Assembly: GCA_001600695.1 (NCBI GenBank)
Contig: BCKQ01000002.1
Coordinates: forward strand, 1,178,001 to 1,242,000
Direction of reading: 5' to 3'
Length of the DNA stretch: 64,000 bases
Source of the DNA: Ascoidea asiatica
Taxonomy: Eukaryota > Ascomycota > Saccharomycetes > Ascoideales > Ascoideaceae
Shown here: one piece after another, positions 22,543-34,008 of the stretch
Position numbering within the stretch: the first letter of the stretch is position 1
Layout of the letters: every line of letters begins with the position of its first letter
Notes under the pieces: generated by a model
The model's database searches: none
Told to the model about the DNA's origin: nothing
Seen by the model: the letters and a program-made list of their open reading frames with translations, nothing else
Position numbers and translations under genes: made by a program

Positions 22543-23448
22543 ATGTCTAATTTTTCAGTATATTTTGTTTCCCTAATAACCAGAGACGTACGTGCTTTAC
22601 TTATTTATTCCAATTTATCGTTTGTTTTCAAGAATTGTTTCTAACTCTTTTTTTTTCATAATTTATAGAATCATCCTTTGCATATTCAATCTTTCTCACC
22701 TTTTGAAGAACAGGAAGAAGAAAAAGAATTGAATGTAAAGACAGAATTGGAAAAAACTGAAAAAATAGAAAAAGAACCAATAATTTCTGAAATAATACAA
22801 AAACCAGAATCTAATGAAAAAGTGGATAATAAGGAAGTTGTGGAAAAAAAACCTGACATAAAGACTGACAGTATAAAAGAAAATGATCAAGAAAAGGACA
22901 ATGAAATAGATAAGGAAAAAGTTATAGAAAATGAGAAAGATATAGTAAAGGAAAACGTAGAAAACGTAGAAAACGTGGAAAAAGAAGAAAAAGAAGAAAA
23001 AGAAGAAAAAGAAGAAAAAGAAGAATATGATGAAGATTCAATGTTTGATAAAAGTATAACGGATTTGGTTTTTGTTCAAGGAAGTAAAGCTAATGAATTT
23101 TTAAAATATAATTTTTTATCAAATATGGCACTTGATGTATTTTTATCAACTTTTTATGAACCACCAACAAATGATCAAGTTTCAATGCTTTTATTTATTC
23201 AAGATGGAATATCTGTTTATGGTTATGAAACAAATACTGGTTTAAAAATAGTAATAGGAACTTCTGCAAATGAAAATGTAAGTACAAAATTAGATCCTGT
23301 ATTTAAAGGCGTCCATCAAGCTTATCTTAGATTAATTTGTAATCCATTTCAAAATTTAGATGATAAATCTTTAGCTACTAGTAAAAGGTTTGAAAAACTA
23401 ATAAAAGATGTTGTACTCACTTGGAATTCAAACATTAAAAAAAGTTGA
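22543..23448 (+). CDS. TCA17: Tca17, TRAPP-associated sedlin-like subunit, spliced, with long charged insertion
   Basis: Exons are 22543-22587 (15 codons, ending SVYFVSLITRD) and 22669-23448. The spliced protein is 274 aa, against 152 in S. cerevisiae. Exon 1 plus NHPLHIQSFSPF gives the first beta hairpin of the longin fold. The rest (FLKYNFLSNMALDVFLS, DGISVYGYETNTGLKIVIG, YLRLICNPF) matches Tca17. Between the two halves lie ~115 residues of Lys/Glu repeats (VENVENVE, EKEEKEEK), so the fold is interrupted in a surface loop. Known role: promotes assembly and stability of TRAPPII, which activates Ypt31/32 (and Ypt1) at the Golgi. Trs20 is the alternative, but FLKYNFLSN and TGLKIVIG favour Tca17. 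Exon 2 alone has no ATG near its start. Confidence 0.85.
22588..22668 (+). other. TCA17 intron (81 nt)
   Basis: Donor GTACGT at 22588, branch TTCTAAC at 22639-22645, acceptor TAG ending at 22668. The phase is 0. Donor and branch are both variants of the main consensus. Confidence 0.85.
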
Positions 23449-23571
23449 AAAAAGTTATTTATAATAATTATATCTTATCAATATCTTATCAATATATAAC
23501 AGTTATGTAGCTTTATAAATGATTCTACATTATTTCCACAAATTAAAATTTTTCTTTTTCATTTTATTTTA

Positions 23572-26500
23572 TTATTTTCCATCCTTTTCTTCACAAACTG
23601 ACAGCTCTCCATTTTCGGAACTTCCTGAAGCATCTTCTTTACTTTTGTTAATATTACCAAATAATGATAATCTTTTCACAAGCGACTTAGTACCACGTTC
23701 TTCTCCTTTTTTAACTTTTTCAGATTTTTCTGACTTTTCAGATCTTTCTTCTGCAGTTACAATATCTTCAATTTTGGATAATTCACTATTACTATTTGTA
23801 TTAGTAGAACTTGGCGTTGGAGCTGGAGTAACAGAATAAACTGTAAAACTGGTTCCTGAAGAAACTGTTCTTTGATGACTAGCTGATCTAGAAATAGAAA
23901 GATTTTTTCTCATACCCTTAGGAAATAATTTAGATGTACGAGACCCTTCAGGAGCTTCATTGATTATTTTAGTTGGTGAATTAGAAGGATTGTTACCTGT
24001 AAATAGAAATTTTTTCTTGAAAAAAGATGGTGAAGATGATTGAAAATTATCTCCATCACGGCTACCATCTAAGCTGGAAGTTGAGTCTTTTGTCTCTACT
24101 ACTTTACCGTTAGTATTATTTGTATTATTTGAATTTAAAACCTTTGAAGAAAGTGAAGAAAATTTTGATAAATTAATACTTCCTTGATCAGAATTAGTTG
24201 ATGCAAATCCGATACTTGGAGCATTTTCAAGAATTCTAGTGGAGTCAAAATTTGAAATATATGAAGTATCTGATATTTCTTTTCCTGGGAAAATTTCATT
24301 AGAAGATGGTTTGTTATGTATAACTGTAGAATCATAATTATTTTCTTCCGGTTCTTGATAACTTAAAGTATTTATAGGTCTATTTGAATGATTATCTGAA
24401 TTTAAATTATTATCAATGTTTGTCACACTATTCACTATGGAATTTTTAATTGGTTGATCATTAAGTTGAAAATCTGGCCATTGCATTTGAGATTCAGGCT
24501 TTATAGTTGTAATATGATTATTAAATATTGAACCTGTTTTTATTGAATAATTACTTTGTGTATCAAGTGTATTCAAGTTCAAATTACTTGGCATTGGTGA
24601 ATTATGACTATTATTATTACCCAAATTATTAAAAAAAGAATTGGCACCAGAATAATTATTTCCCCAATTATGACTTTCTAAGGCATTATTCAAATTAAAT
24701 TGTTGAGTAGATTGAAGGGAAGCCGGATTACTATATGCACTTCCTACACTTCCACTTCTTTCTCTATAATATGTTGGAGGCAACAAATTGTTATAAGAAG
24801 AAATGGTTCCATTTCTTGATCTGCTACTAGCAATTGCATTACTAATAGTTCCATTAAGATCAGCAGAATCAAGTTTTCCATCAATTGAATCTTGTTGAGT
24901 TTTATGTTTTCTGAAAAAACGACTTCCCCTTACAACAGAATTATTAGGTTGTAAATTATTAGAAGGAGCTGGAGCTTGTTCTTCAAGTTTATTACTTTTA
25001 CCAAAAGAGCCGAAAGTAAAAACATTAGATAATTTTTTAGGCGAAAAAGCCGAGGCGATAGATTGGTGATTTTGTTGTTGCTGTACTTGTTCATTGGATA
25101 AAGTACTAAATAAATTTGTAGAATTTACCGGATTTAATGAATTGAGACCTAATTCATTAGAATATACAGAAGCAGTAGCATTATGGTTAGATAAAGCACT
25201 GCTATGAGAAAGAATTGGAGCAACACCTGTTTCTAAATTCATTGATACTCTAGGAGGAGATGCTGCTAAATCATTCGAATGCATTCCAAAGTTTGACTGA
25301 TTGTTTCTTCCACTCAATATACTTCTAACAGAAGGGGCAAAATTTATAGAAGAATTGTCGAAACTATTCAAACCTAGTAAGGAAGAATTTCCAAGCATTG
25401 GGGAAGTACTACCATAATTTTTGTTCATATTGACCCCCTGCGAATTAATTGACATTCCATTAATTAATGATAGTTTTGAGTTTTTCCTGTGTAAAGGAGT
25501 ACCTCCAGTTTGATATTGAGAGTAACTATCATCAAAATTAATAGCAACATTATCATCTTTCATTGTGTTCATTCTGTATTCCTTCATATAAGAAATCATA
25601 CCTTCATTCAATTCTTCTGCTTCTATAATACTTGAAGGTAAAAGCATTCTAACGTTAGGAGATTGAATTTTTTCTTCTAAGTTATCATGAGAAAGTAAAG
25701 TTCTTGTATTTATAACTAGTTCAGGTTTTATTGTATTTTGAAGTGGTGAAGGTTTATTTGAAGAGTTGGAGCTATTACTATTGCTTTTATTCCAACCACT
25801 CAAAAGACTTAGGCTATTAACGTTAGATATTGAATCAGATGGAGCTATATACTGACCATTGAGATTATTCATATTGGAGGTTGTGCCCAAGGAAGATTGA
25901 TTTTGTGAGAATTGGGGAACCATTGAATTTTGATTTGAATAATAGCTCAAAGGATGATCTGTGTTCATCGGTGTGGTTACATTAATAGATAAAGGTGTAT
26001 TAAGTAATAGGTTATTGTTGAAATTAACGGTTTGCAGTGGATTAAGATTGCTGGAATTTGCCATTTGATTATTATTGAGGGAGCCCACATTGAAAATATT
26101 ATTACTTATTTCTGGATTATTGTTTCCAATAACAAGGTTATTATTATTAATACTAGTATTATTGGTGCCATTGATATTGGAATTGGGTATATCAGTATTA
26201 TTGGTATCCGAAATATTAGAATATTCTCCCATTAGATAGGAGCTAGGATCATTTGAGATATTATTGCTATTATTGTTATTGAGCCCATTTAACATAATAT
26301 TTTTATCATTGATATTATTTTCATCTTGAATATTATTATTGATGTTATTCAAATTATTTATGTTATTTAGATTATTGATATTGTTATTCAAACCGTTAAT
26401 CATTAAGTTTGTATCGTTAGAGGCACCAGCTAAAATAATTGTATTTCCACTTGTTATAAAAGTACTACTCTTTTTACTGGTAATGTTCTTTTTGTTATTT

Positions 26501-28059
26501 ATAATATTTTGATTAATTTCGTTAACACTGATAATATTGGTATGATTAGTTATATTAAATTTTAGAAGCTCATATTCTTTTTTAGCACTATCATGCCTTG
26601 AATAAACATCTTTTAATTTTTTTACTTCTTGTTGTTCCAGTGCTCTCCATTGTCCTTCTAATCTCAAATCTTCATAGGCACTACTGGTTATTTCATCTTT
26701 CCATTCAGAATTCATTTCTCCTAATTGTCTGATAACTTTTTCATTTAAATATCCAACTTTATCATCTTTTTCTTTTAATTTTTGAAAGATTTCAATATAT
26801 TTGTCTTTATTTTGTTCCAATTTTTTTCTCTTTTGAATGAACTCTTTTGTTTCTGGTTCTAGTTTTGAAATTTCTTCTTTGTAATCGCTCAAAGTGGTTT
26901 TTAAACTGGATACTTTGAAAGTTAAATCTTTAATTGTGGTTGGCTTATTTTCCATTAATTTTTCTTGTTTGGATTTATATTCCTCAGATTTAACTGAAAA
27001 ATTTTTAATTTCACTTTTCATTTTTTCAATATGCTTTTTTTTATTAGATATTCTATCTATTAATTTATCAGCATGCATTCTTTTTTTTCTTTTAGATTCA
27101 TCTAAACCATTGCATGTAGCTTTTAATTGAGCTCTTTGTTCATCTTCAAGTTTTTTTCTTTTCTTGAGACGTTCTCTATCTTCAATAGCATTTTTCTTTT
27201 TCTCTTGAAAATCTTCTATAACTTGATTTATCGAGTCATTTGTGACATTTAAAAGATCTTGTCTTGACATCCATTCTGCTTTCAATTCTTCCAAATCAGT
27301 GATATCTAAATCTTTAGAATCTCTAGATTCGAAATTTATTACAGTAGCAGCAGTATTTGATCTTGATCTTGAGCCTTGATTGAATGTTCTTCTATGTTTA
27401 ATCAATGATTCATCATTATTCGTTAAAAAATTCAAAATATTATCCGGATTTTGTAAAATAGGATTAGCCATTGAAATTGATAGAAAATTGTTATCATTAA
27501 CATTCAAGTTATTATTATTATTATTATTTTGATAATTTGTATTTGCTCTTGAAGCTCTTGAATTATTATTGTTGTTGTTATTATTGTTGGATGGATTCAC
27601 ATTTGAATTTCCCAGATTTAATATTGAATAAAGAGAATTAAATTTTTGATCAATATTCCCAGTATCCAGATTTTTATTTCTAGTTTTGATATAAACAGGA
27701 ATACTTTTTGTTCTAAAATTAGATCCAGAAATTGCAATAACATCAATTTGATAATGAGTTTCTTGATTTAAATTAGATATTATACAAGAATTTTGATTTT
27801 GATCTAAAGTTGTAATTTGAATACCATTAAGATAAACAATAAAATGATGTTTCGAATTTGGAGATTTAAAAATATTTTTTTTTGACCAGTGAATTGAAAC
27901 ATTATCTGAGGTGATTTTATCAACAGAAACAACAGGAATCTTTGGTATGTCGATATTTAAAGATTCTATTATTTCTTTTAAAGAAATTGTAAATATTCTT
28001 GAGAATCGATAAACTAACCAAGAAAAAGCAAATATCACAGTTAAAGAGGATAAAATCAT
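23572..28059 (-). CDS. Large TM / fibronectin-III / coiled-coil protein, unassigned
   Basis: 1495 aa. An N-terminal hydrophobic segment (about 1-25) would act as a signal anchor. A fibronectin type III-like domain follows at about 38-130 (VVSVDKITSDNVSIHW ... FIVYLNGIQI ... THYQIDVIAIS). An Asn-rich linker precedes a long charged coiled coil at about 255-510 (RERLKKRKKLEDEQRAQLK, KSEIKNF, WRALEQQEVKKLKDV). The remaining ~950 residues are Ser/Asn-rich and disordered with short basic islands (SRFFRKHKTQ, LVKRLSLFG). The domain order recalls fungal Nnf2-type proteins, but that is from memory and unconfirmed. If the anchor is real and faces the usual way, the bulk could be cytosolic at an ER or nuclear-envelope membrane. 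It is convergent with TCA17 (123 bp). Confidence 0.8.
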   Translation of the reverse strand: MILSSLTVIFAFSWLVYRFSRIFTISLKEIIESLNIDIPKIPVVSVDKITSDNVSIHWSKKNIFKSPNSKHHFIVYLNGIQITTLDQNQNSCIISNLNQETHYQIDVIAISGSNFRTKSIPVYIKTRNKNLDTGNIDQKFNSLYSILNLGNSNVNPSNNNNNNNNNSRASRANTNYQNNNNNNNLNVNDNNFLSISMANPILQNPDNILNFLTNNDESLIKHRRTFNQGSRSRSNTAATVINFESRDSKDLDITDLEELKAEWMSRQDLLNVTNDSINQVIEDFQEKKKNAIEDRERLKKRKKLEDEQRAQLKATCNGLDESKRKKRMHADKLIDRISNKKKHIEKMKSEIKNFSVKSEEYKSKQEKLMENKPTTIKDLTFKVSSLKTTLSDYKEEISKLEPETKEFIQKRKKLEQNKDKYIEIFQKLKEKDDKVGYLNEKVIRQLGEMNSEWKDEITSSAYEDLRLEGQWRALEQQEVKKLKDVYSRHDSAKKEYELLKFNITNHTNIISVNEINQNIINNKKNITSKKSSTFITSGNTIILAGASNDTNLMINGLNNNINNLNNINNLNNINNNIQDENNINDKNIMLNGLNNNNSNNISNDPSSYLMGEYSNISDTNNTDIPNSNINGTNNTSINNNNLVIGNNNPEISNNIFNVGSLNNNQMANSSNLNPLQTVNFNNNLLLNTPLSINVTTPMNTDHPLSYYSNQNSMVPQFSQNQSSLGTTSNMNNLNGQYIAPSDSISNVNSLSLLSGWNKSNSNSSNSSNKPSPLQNTIKPELVINTRTLLSHDNLEEKIQSPNVRMLLPSSIIEAEELNEGMISYMKEYRMNTMKDDNVAINFDDSYSQYQTGGTPLHRKNSKLSLINGMSINSQGVNMNKNYGSTSPMLGNSSLLGLNSFDNSSINFAPSVRSILSGRNNQSNFGMHSNDLAASPPRVSMNLETGVAPILSHSSALSNHNATASVYSNELGLNSLNPVNSTNLFSTLSNEQVQQQQNHQSIASAFSPKKLSNVFTFGSFGKSNKLEEQAPAPSNNLQPNNSVVRGSRFFRKHKTQQDSIDGKLDSADLNGTISNAIASSRSRNGTISSYNNLLPPTYYRERSGSVGSAYSNPASLQSTQQFNLNNALESHNWGNNYSGANSFFNNLGNNNSHNSPMPSNLNLNTLDTQSNYSIKTGSIFNNHITTIKPESQMQWPDFQLNDQPIKNSIVNSVTNIDNNLNSDNHSNRPINTLSYQEPEENNYDSTVIHNKPSSNEIFPGKEISDTSYISNFDSTRILENAPSIGFASTNSDQGSINLSKFSSLSSKVLNSNNTNNTNGKVVETKDSTSSLDGSRDGDNFQSSSPSFFKKKFLFTGNNPSNSPTKIINEAPEGSRTSKLFPKGMRKNLSISRSASHQRTVSSGTSFTVYSVTPAPTPSSTNTNSNSELSKIEDIVTAEERSEKSEKSEKVKKGEERGTKSLVKRLSLFGNINKSKEDASGSSENGELSVCEEKDGK

Positions 28060-28824
28060 TTTGAACTTTTCAGTTTATTTGATAAAAACTGGAAAACTGA
28101 AAAATAGATTATTCTTGAGATTATAAATAAATAGTTTCTTTGGAAAATTTATTTTGAGAGTTATTTGAATACTAGAGTGTTGAAAAAAATAATTTATTGA
28201 GGTTATTCTCCATGGATTTAAACAAAAAGAAAGATACTTTCAAATTGATTAACAATAAAGTAATATTTGAAAGCGATGGAAATTTTTTTTGAATAATTAT
28301 TCTTCCTGTGTGATATTTTATCTCTTACAAAGCAGGTGAATATTTGAAATATTTATTTGAAAGAAAGTATTGTAAATTAAAGATTTACTTGACTTATATT
28401 AGAGCTTTATTCAGTTCCTTTGAGGTAGAGAATAATGAGCCTCCAATGTTTTTGAAAAAAAAAACAAGACAAAACTTTTTCAGGAAAAGAATGCAAACTT
28501 CTTTTACTTAAAACTTATAATATTTTGATCTTAATCGTTTCAGAGATTTTGATTGAAAAGGAATTTGAATATTTCATTAAATATACAAACAGGCAATTGC
28601 TATTGAATATATTATCCCAAAAGCGGACTCTCTGCAACTTTTACTAAGGAGGCGAAATTGTAAAGTTAAAAAACTCTTTTTCTTTTAAGTTAATTAACTG
28701 TAAAATAATTCAAGTCAATTAAGTACTAGATATGTGCTAATTTGGCTTATTATATATTCTAATTACAAACTTAGAGAAACCAATCAAATATATTAGTTGA
28801 TACACATCCAACCAGTTTATAGTA
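28060..28824. other. Divergent promoter, TM/FN3 protein and IES6
   Basis: 765 bp. It holds CATGGATTTAAA at 28211, one of the recurrent CATGGAT sites, and an otherwise featureless AT-rich sequence. Confidence 0.55.
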
Positions 28825-29199
28825 ATGGCTCCATCAAATGAGTTTTATAGTGCTGCGGTCCAGAGACCTGTTTGCTTCAAGAACCCAACTTGGAAAGCTC
28901 CTTACAGAAGACACAAACCTTTGAAACAACTTGTTTCTGATGAACAGAAAAGACTTAATTCTCTACCTCCAGAAAAGAAGAAACCAGATATGGTTACCTA
29001 TTTCTCAGTCAATGCTTATCCTTCCTTGAAACCAAGAAAAAACTATTGCGATATAACTGGATTGAAAGGTAATTACAAAACTCCAAATATTGGGTTGAAG
29101 TATTACAATACTGAAGTTTATGAAGTAATTAAGAATATGGGAACTGGAATTGATCAACAATATCTTGAATTAAGAAATGCAAATGTAATTTTACGTTAG
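28825..29199 (+). CDS. IES6: Ies6, INO80 chromatin-remodelling complex subunit
   Basis: 124 aa, shorter than the 166 of S. cerevisiae because the disordered N-terminus is missing. The conserved part is complete: YRRHKPLKQLVSDEQKRLNSL, then the YL1-C motif TYFSVNAYPSLKPRKNYCDITGLKGNYKTP (about 58-88), the YNTEVYEVI helix, and a C-terminal QQYLELRNANVILR that matches Ies6 nearly residue by residue. Known role: with Arp5 it forms the module that couples INO80 ATPase activity to nucleosome sliding and H2A.Z dynamics. Codon use is less extreme in A+T than its neighbours, and it has no Asn runs. Confidence 0.95.
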   Translation: MAPSNEFYSAAVQRPVCFKNPTWKAPYRRHKPLKQLVSDEQKRLNSLPPEKKKPDMVTYFSVNAYPSLKPRKNYCDITGLKGNYKTPNIGLKYYNTEVYEVIKNMGTGIDQQYLELRNANVILR

Positions 29200-29887
29200 T
29201 TTTATTCTTTGCCCTCATTTTTTTTTAGAAGACTACTTTTCTTTTATTAAACAGATGAATATATGAATTGAATTAAACGGATATAAAAATATCTTTAATA
29301 TATGTTAAATGAAACCAACAAAAACTCAGAATTAAATAAAATGATTGAATTGAAGAAACAATAAAGTAAACATAAACAAGATACAAGAAAAATAACCAAA
29401 AAAACAAAAGCAAAAGCAAAAACAAATAAAAACAAGAACAAAAACAGAATAAAAACAAAAACAAAAAGCAAAATAAAATAAAAAACTCAATAAAAAAACG
29501 AAAATAGAAACTAAGCAAATAAAAATGTTGAAATGTGTGTGTTTGTGTGAAAGAAGAAAGTTATAACAAAAAATCAAATAAAAAACGAAAAAAGGTAACG
29601 AAAAAAGACAAAGATAAAGATAAAAGAATAAAAGTTTAATAAAAGTGTCAAAAATAGTTTAAAAAATGAGAAATCATTAACAAATGATTCATGCAAAGTT
29701 TTATGATAAAGTTTTTCTTCTTTAACAATTATATAAAAATTAAATAGTCTTGATATAAATTTAAAAATAAACAGCGAATGTCAACTATAGGAAAAATTGA
29801 AAAGTATCACTTTTTAAATTTGACTAAAAAAAAAAAAAATAACTTCCATAGATCGGAAAAATTTCTAGAGTAAATCAAGAATAAATT
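29200..29887. other. Convergent intergenic region after IES6
   Basis: Mostly A-rich on the plus strand with irregular CAAAAA/GCAAAAA repeats (29390-29480). Nothing else is visible. Confidence 0.6.
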
Positions 29888-31648
29888 TCAGCTATCCTTA
29901 TTAATATTATCAAAAATTGAATCAACATTAAGAGTTGATGAAAATGAAGAATTGAAATCATCCCCAAGTTCTAATTTAAAGTCTAATTGTTCATTAGTTA
30001 ACTGGTCGATTTCCCTTTGCTGCTGAACTGTTTCTTCACTTGGATCAGTATAGTTAAAAATATAACTATAATCATCACGTTGCACACTATTTTCATTGAT
30101 AGACATAGTTTTAGATTCTTTACTTTTCTGTTTATGATCTCTTTGATTCATTAAATTTTCAATTGAATTTTGAAGTAAATTGAAACTTGGTTTTCTATGA
30201 TGATAAGTTTTGGTACTTGTAGTGATAGTATTATTGCTTGATCTTCTACTATTAAAGCCAGAATTTGAATTGTTTTGATTTGAATTAGGTGAAGTAAATG
30301 AAAAAAGTTTTGACAGTCTTTTGGAAGGGGTTGTATTTAAAGAACTAATTGAATCAGAACGATTACGAGAAGTACTTTCCTTTAGATTATTATTTTTACC
30401 ATAATGATTATTATTATTATTATTATTATTATAATTTTCGGTTCGATTATTGTTCAAAAGAGTGTTACTTGAAGAATTATTTGAAGCATAATTTGATATA
30501 CAATTTGAGTTTAGATTTGAATTTGAATTTAGCTTTGAAGTGGAAGTAAAACTAGAAGTATTGTTAGAAGTAAAATTAGAAAGATGATTATTTGAACTAT
30601 GATTTCCAGAAAAGGCATTCAATAAATTCGAAAAACTTTTTTTTCTTTGTCTTCCCTTTTTTATAGGAGGGTTATTTATAGTAGAGTTAGAGTTATTATT
30701 AACTGGTTGAGTTCCAAAACTTGAATTTGAGGAACTATTATATATATCTTTTGTTGATAAAATTGAGTTACTTGTAGATGTTTTACTTATCAAACTTTGA
30801 CTTTCATTATTATGACCAAAATTGTTAAAAGTATTTAAATCATTATAATTATTATAATCAATTCCAGGAGATTGTTCTTTAATAAAATTTGAAATTTGAG
30901 TTGAACTTTCATTTAAATTTTGATTGTCTTGATAATGTTCATTTTTAATGAAATTAAATTTTGGATTATTAGAATTTGAAACTGGACTTGTTGGGCTATT
31001 AAGAAAATAACTTCTTTTATGTCTATGTCTATTATCGATATCAAGATTTAAAGGAATACCAATTGAATTTGTAAAAGTAGAATAATTTTGTTGATTTTGT
31101 TGATTTGAATTAAAAGATTTATTTTTATTTGAATTATTTTTAATTTGAGTTTTTTTATTTTTTAAAATTAATTTTAATTTTTGTTTATCTTTTTTTTTAG
31201 CTTTTTCTTTTTGTTTATTTTCATATTCATTCATTAAAATTCTTGTATTTATAATATCAGTATATGGATTTTCATAAACTAAATTTTTAGTTTTTTCTAA
31301 ATGATTAATTAATTGATTTTTATTTGAATCAATATTATTATTTGGATTTGAAATTGAATAATTATTATTATTTAAAATTGAATCATTTTCATTATCATTA
31401 TCAACAGATTTAACACTACTTGGAGTTAAATTTCTTTGATGATTGATATTTGAATTTGAATTTGAATTAATAGTATTTGTATTATTATTATTATCATTTG
31501 AACCATATGGTTGTATAGAAGAGTTATTTAATAGCATATTTGATAAATCAAAGAACAGTTGAGATTGATTAATATGATTATATAGACTTAAATCATTATT
31601 TGTAATATTATTATTATGATTGTTATTGTTATTGTTATTTGTATTTTG

Positions 31649-31690
<42 letters not shown>

Positions 31691-33139
31691 TATATTATTA
31701 AGATTTTGATTATTATTAATATTATAAGAATTTAAATTAATTAAATCAATAATTTCATCAATATTTCTTTCAGAATATCTTAAACAATTTTCAGCTAAGA
31801 ATTTATAATAATAATTACCATATTCTAATTTAAAAGATTTTTTTTTAATAAATATAAAAGGTCTAAAATCATTTTCATTATCAATATCATTATCATCTCT
31901 ATTTTCAATATTATTAATATAATTTAAAGAATTTTCATCTTTAATAATAATTTGATTTAATAAACCAATTTCTTTAAAAAAATTTCCAACAGCATTTTCA
32001 CTTTCTAAATAACTTGGTAAATAATCATCAAATTGAAAATTTTTTAAAGAATTATTATTATTATTATTATTATCATTATTATTATTAATAATATTATTAT
32101 TATTGTCAATAGAATCATTTGAATAAGGAGAATAATCTAAATAAGTTAAAGTATTAAAATTATTAAAAATATTATAATTAAGAGATTGTAATTTTGGATC
32201 TAAAGAATGAAAAAATAAATCATTACCAATTTCAATATTATCAATATGATTAATAGATAAATTATTTTTATTAAAAGAATTTTTATAAGAAGGTGGAGAT
32301 TTTAAAGGTAAAAAATTTGCAACAGAATGAGAATATCTTATTGCACTTATTAAAGAAGCAATATTACTTATTCTTTTTTTTGAATTTGAATTTAATTCAA
32401 TTATTGCAGTTTTTATATTATAATTTGAAATTAATGGAAAAATTATTGAAACATTATAAGATAATTTTGAATTTTTTAATAAATTATTTTTTTTATTATT
32501 ATTTAAATTATTATTTAAATTATTATTTAAATTATTATTAATTGATTTTTTTAATTGAGATTGTAATTGAAATTTTTCAATATGACATTTTTTAATTTGA
32601 TTAATTGGAATTGTGAAACTATATGGAATTTTTGGTTGATTTGAATTTATATATGGAATTATAATTATACGTAAAGTTGTTAAATATATTAAGCAAAATT
32701 GATAAGATTTTAAATTTGAATTTAAAGATATTTTAATATTAGAATTATTAGAATTATTAGAATTATTAGAATTATTAGAATTATTATTATTATTATTATT
32801 ATTGATATTACTATTGGAAAAATATTTTTCATTTTCTTTTTCATTATCGGTAATATTATCTAAATAATTATCATTATAATCATTATTATTATCATTATTA
32901 TCATTATTATCATGATAATTATCATTATCATCATCATCATCATATAAATTTAAATTATTTGAATCATCATTTGATAATTTTTGATAAAATTTTAATAAAT
33001 TAGAATGTTGAATTGATAATGAATCAATATCTAATAATATATCAAAAGTACATTTTGTTATTGGAGTTAATTTTAAAATTAATTCATTTGGGTATAAAAC
33101 AGGTTTTGGTATAATCATTTGATGATTATTTAATGACAT
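29888..33139 (-). CDS. Large Asn/Ser-rich protein with possible PH/GRAM-like N-terminal domain
   Basis: 1083 aa, not recognised. The first ~60 residues (PKPVLYPNELILKLTPITKCTFDILLD) and about 145-280 (SYQFCLIYLTTLRIIIIPYI, SFTIPINQIKKCHIEKF, SIIFPLISNYNIKTAIIEL) read as alternating strands with an ending helix (ASLISAIRYSH), the pattern of a PH or GRAM fold split by an Asp/Asn insertion (about 75-140). The rest is disordered: Asn runs, a basic KQKEKAKKKDKQKLKL stretch near 650, and SPTSPVSN and RRSSNN phospho-site-like patches. Membrane or lipid association is a guess from the fold pattern only. Confidence 0.75.
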
Positions 33140-33281
33140 TTTTATTTTTTTTTTTAAAAAAAGGTAATTAAAAGTAAGTAATGAATTTGATATAAATAAT
33201 AAATGAATGATTGATTTATATTTTTTAGTTAATATTTATATTAGTTATATTGATAGTTTAATGATTTTTAGCAAAGGAGTG

Positions 33282-33284
33282 AAA

Positions 33285-33359
<75 letters not shown>

Positions 33360-33360
33360 A
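33282..33360. repeat. (AAAT)n microsatellite, about 20 copies
   Basis: A perfect tetranucleotide tract just upstream of the Asn-rich gene's start. Confidence 0.95.
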
Positions 33361-33768
33361 TTAAATAAAATAGAATAAAGAATGTAGATAATATTATTGA
33401 GAATTTATTGATTGAAGAAACTGTCAAACATTGTATTTTTAATGATTATTGTATTTTATTATATTGTTATATTGATATATTGTTATACTGATATATTAAT
33501 TATTATTATAAAGTGTGTTGTATTATGAGCAGACGATAATTTGAATTTGAATAAGTAATATGTAGCTGAAGATGAGTGAATGGAAGAGAGAATCAGAGAG
33601 TCGAATCAGAGAATCAAATAAAAGAGTATTTCAATCTATTTGTCTCAACATATATAATTGAATAAATAATAATTAAACTGATAGATAAAATATCAAATAT
33701 GAAATATCAAATACTAAAAATCGAATATAATAATTATTTATTTAATACTGTATTTAAACCTTTATTTT

Positions 33769-33831
33769 GAGTATTTTGAGTATTTTCAGTATTTTCAGTA
33801 TTTTCAGTATTTTCAGTATTTTCAGTATTTT
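33769..33831. repeat. Seven tandem 9-bp units (S-AGTATTTT)
   Basis: Two GAGTATTTT copies are followed by five CAGTATTTT copies, without gaps. Confidence 0.9.
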
Positions 33832-33952
33832 CATTGTTTAGTCCAGCGCTGAATTAACTATTCATTCATTGTGTTGTTGAGTGTGGATTGCAATTTTTAT
33901 GCTGTCGCTGGCTGCTGTCCCGTGGGCTCTCGCGGCTCCCGAAGGAGGCACG

Positions 33953-34008
33953 CACCAGCCATAGGCACCAGCCACATCGTAAAGCCACGCACCAGCCGTG
34001 AACCAGCC
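33953..34008. promoter_or_regulatory. Cluster of four ACCAGCC sites in a G+C-rich island
   Basis: CACCAGCC at 33953, 33966 and 33990, and AACCAGCC at 34001, all in the same orientation in a divergent promoter. The same octamer occurs inverted at 60780-60787 upstream of CUE5. A transcription-factor site cluster is inferred. Confidence 0.4.

Noticed and set aside
22678-23448. TCA17 starting at 22678
   Set aside because: That position is TTG, and homology begins earlier in the frame. The consensus intron joins it to the ATG exon at 22543.
29273-29577. Phe/Leu/Cys-rich minus-strand frames after IES6
   Set aside because: They are reverse translations of CAAAAA repeats. No start context or homologue.
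33282-33360. Tandem AAAT tract as a CRISPR-like or satellite array
   Set aside because: Pure tetranucleotide microsatellite without spacers. The organism is a eukaryote.
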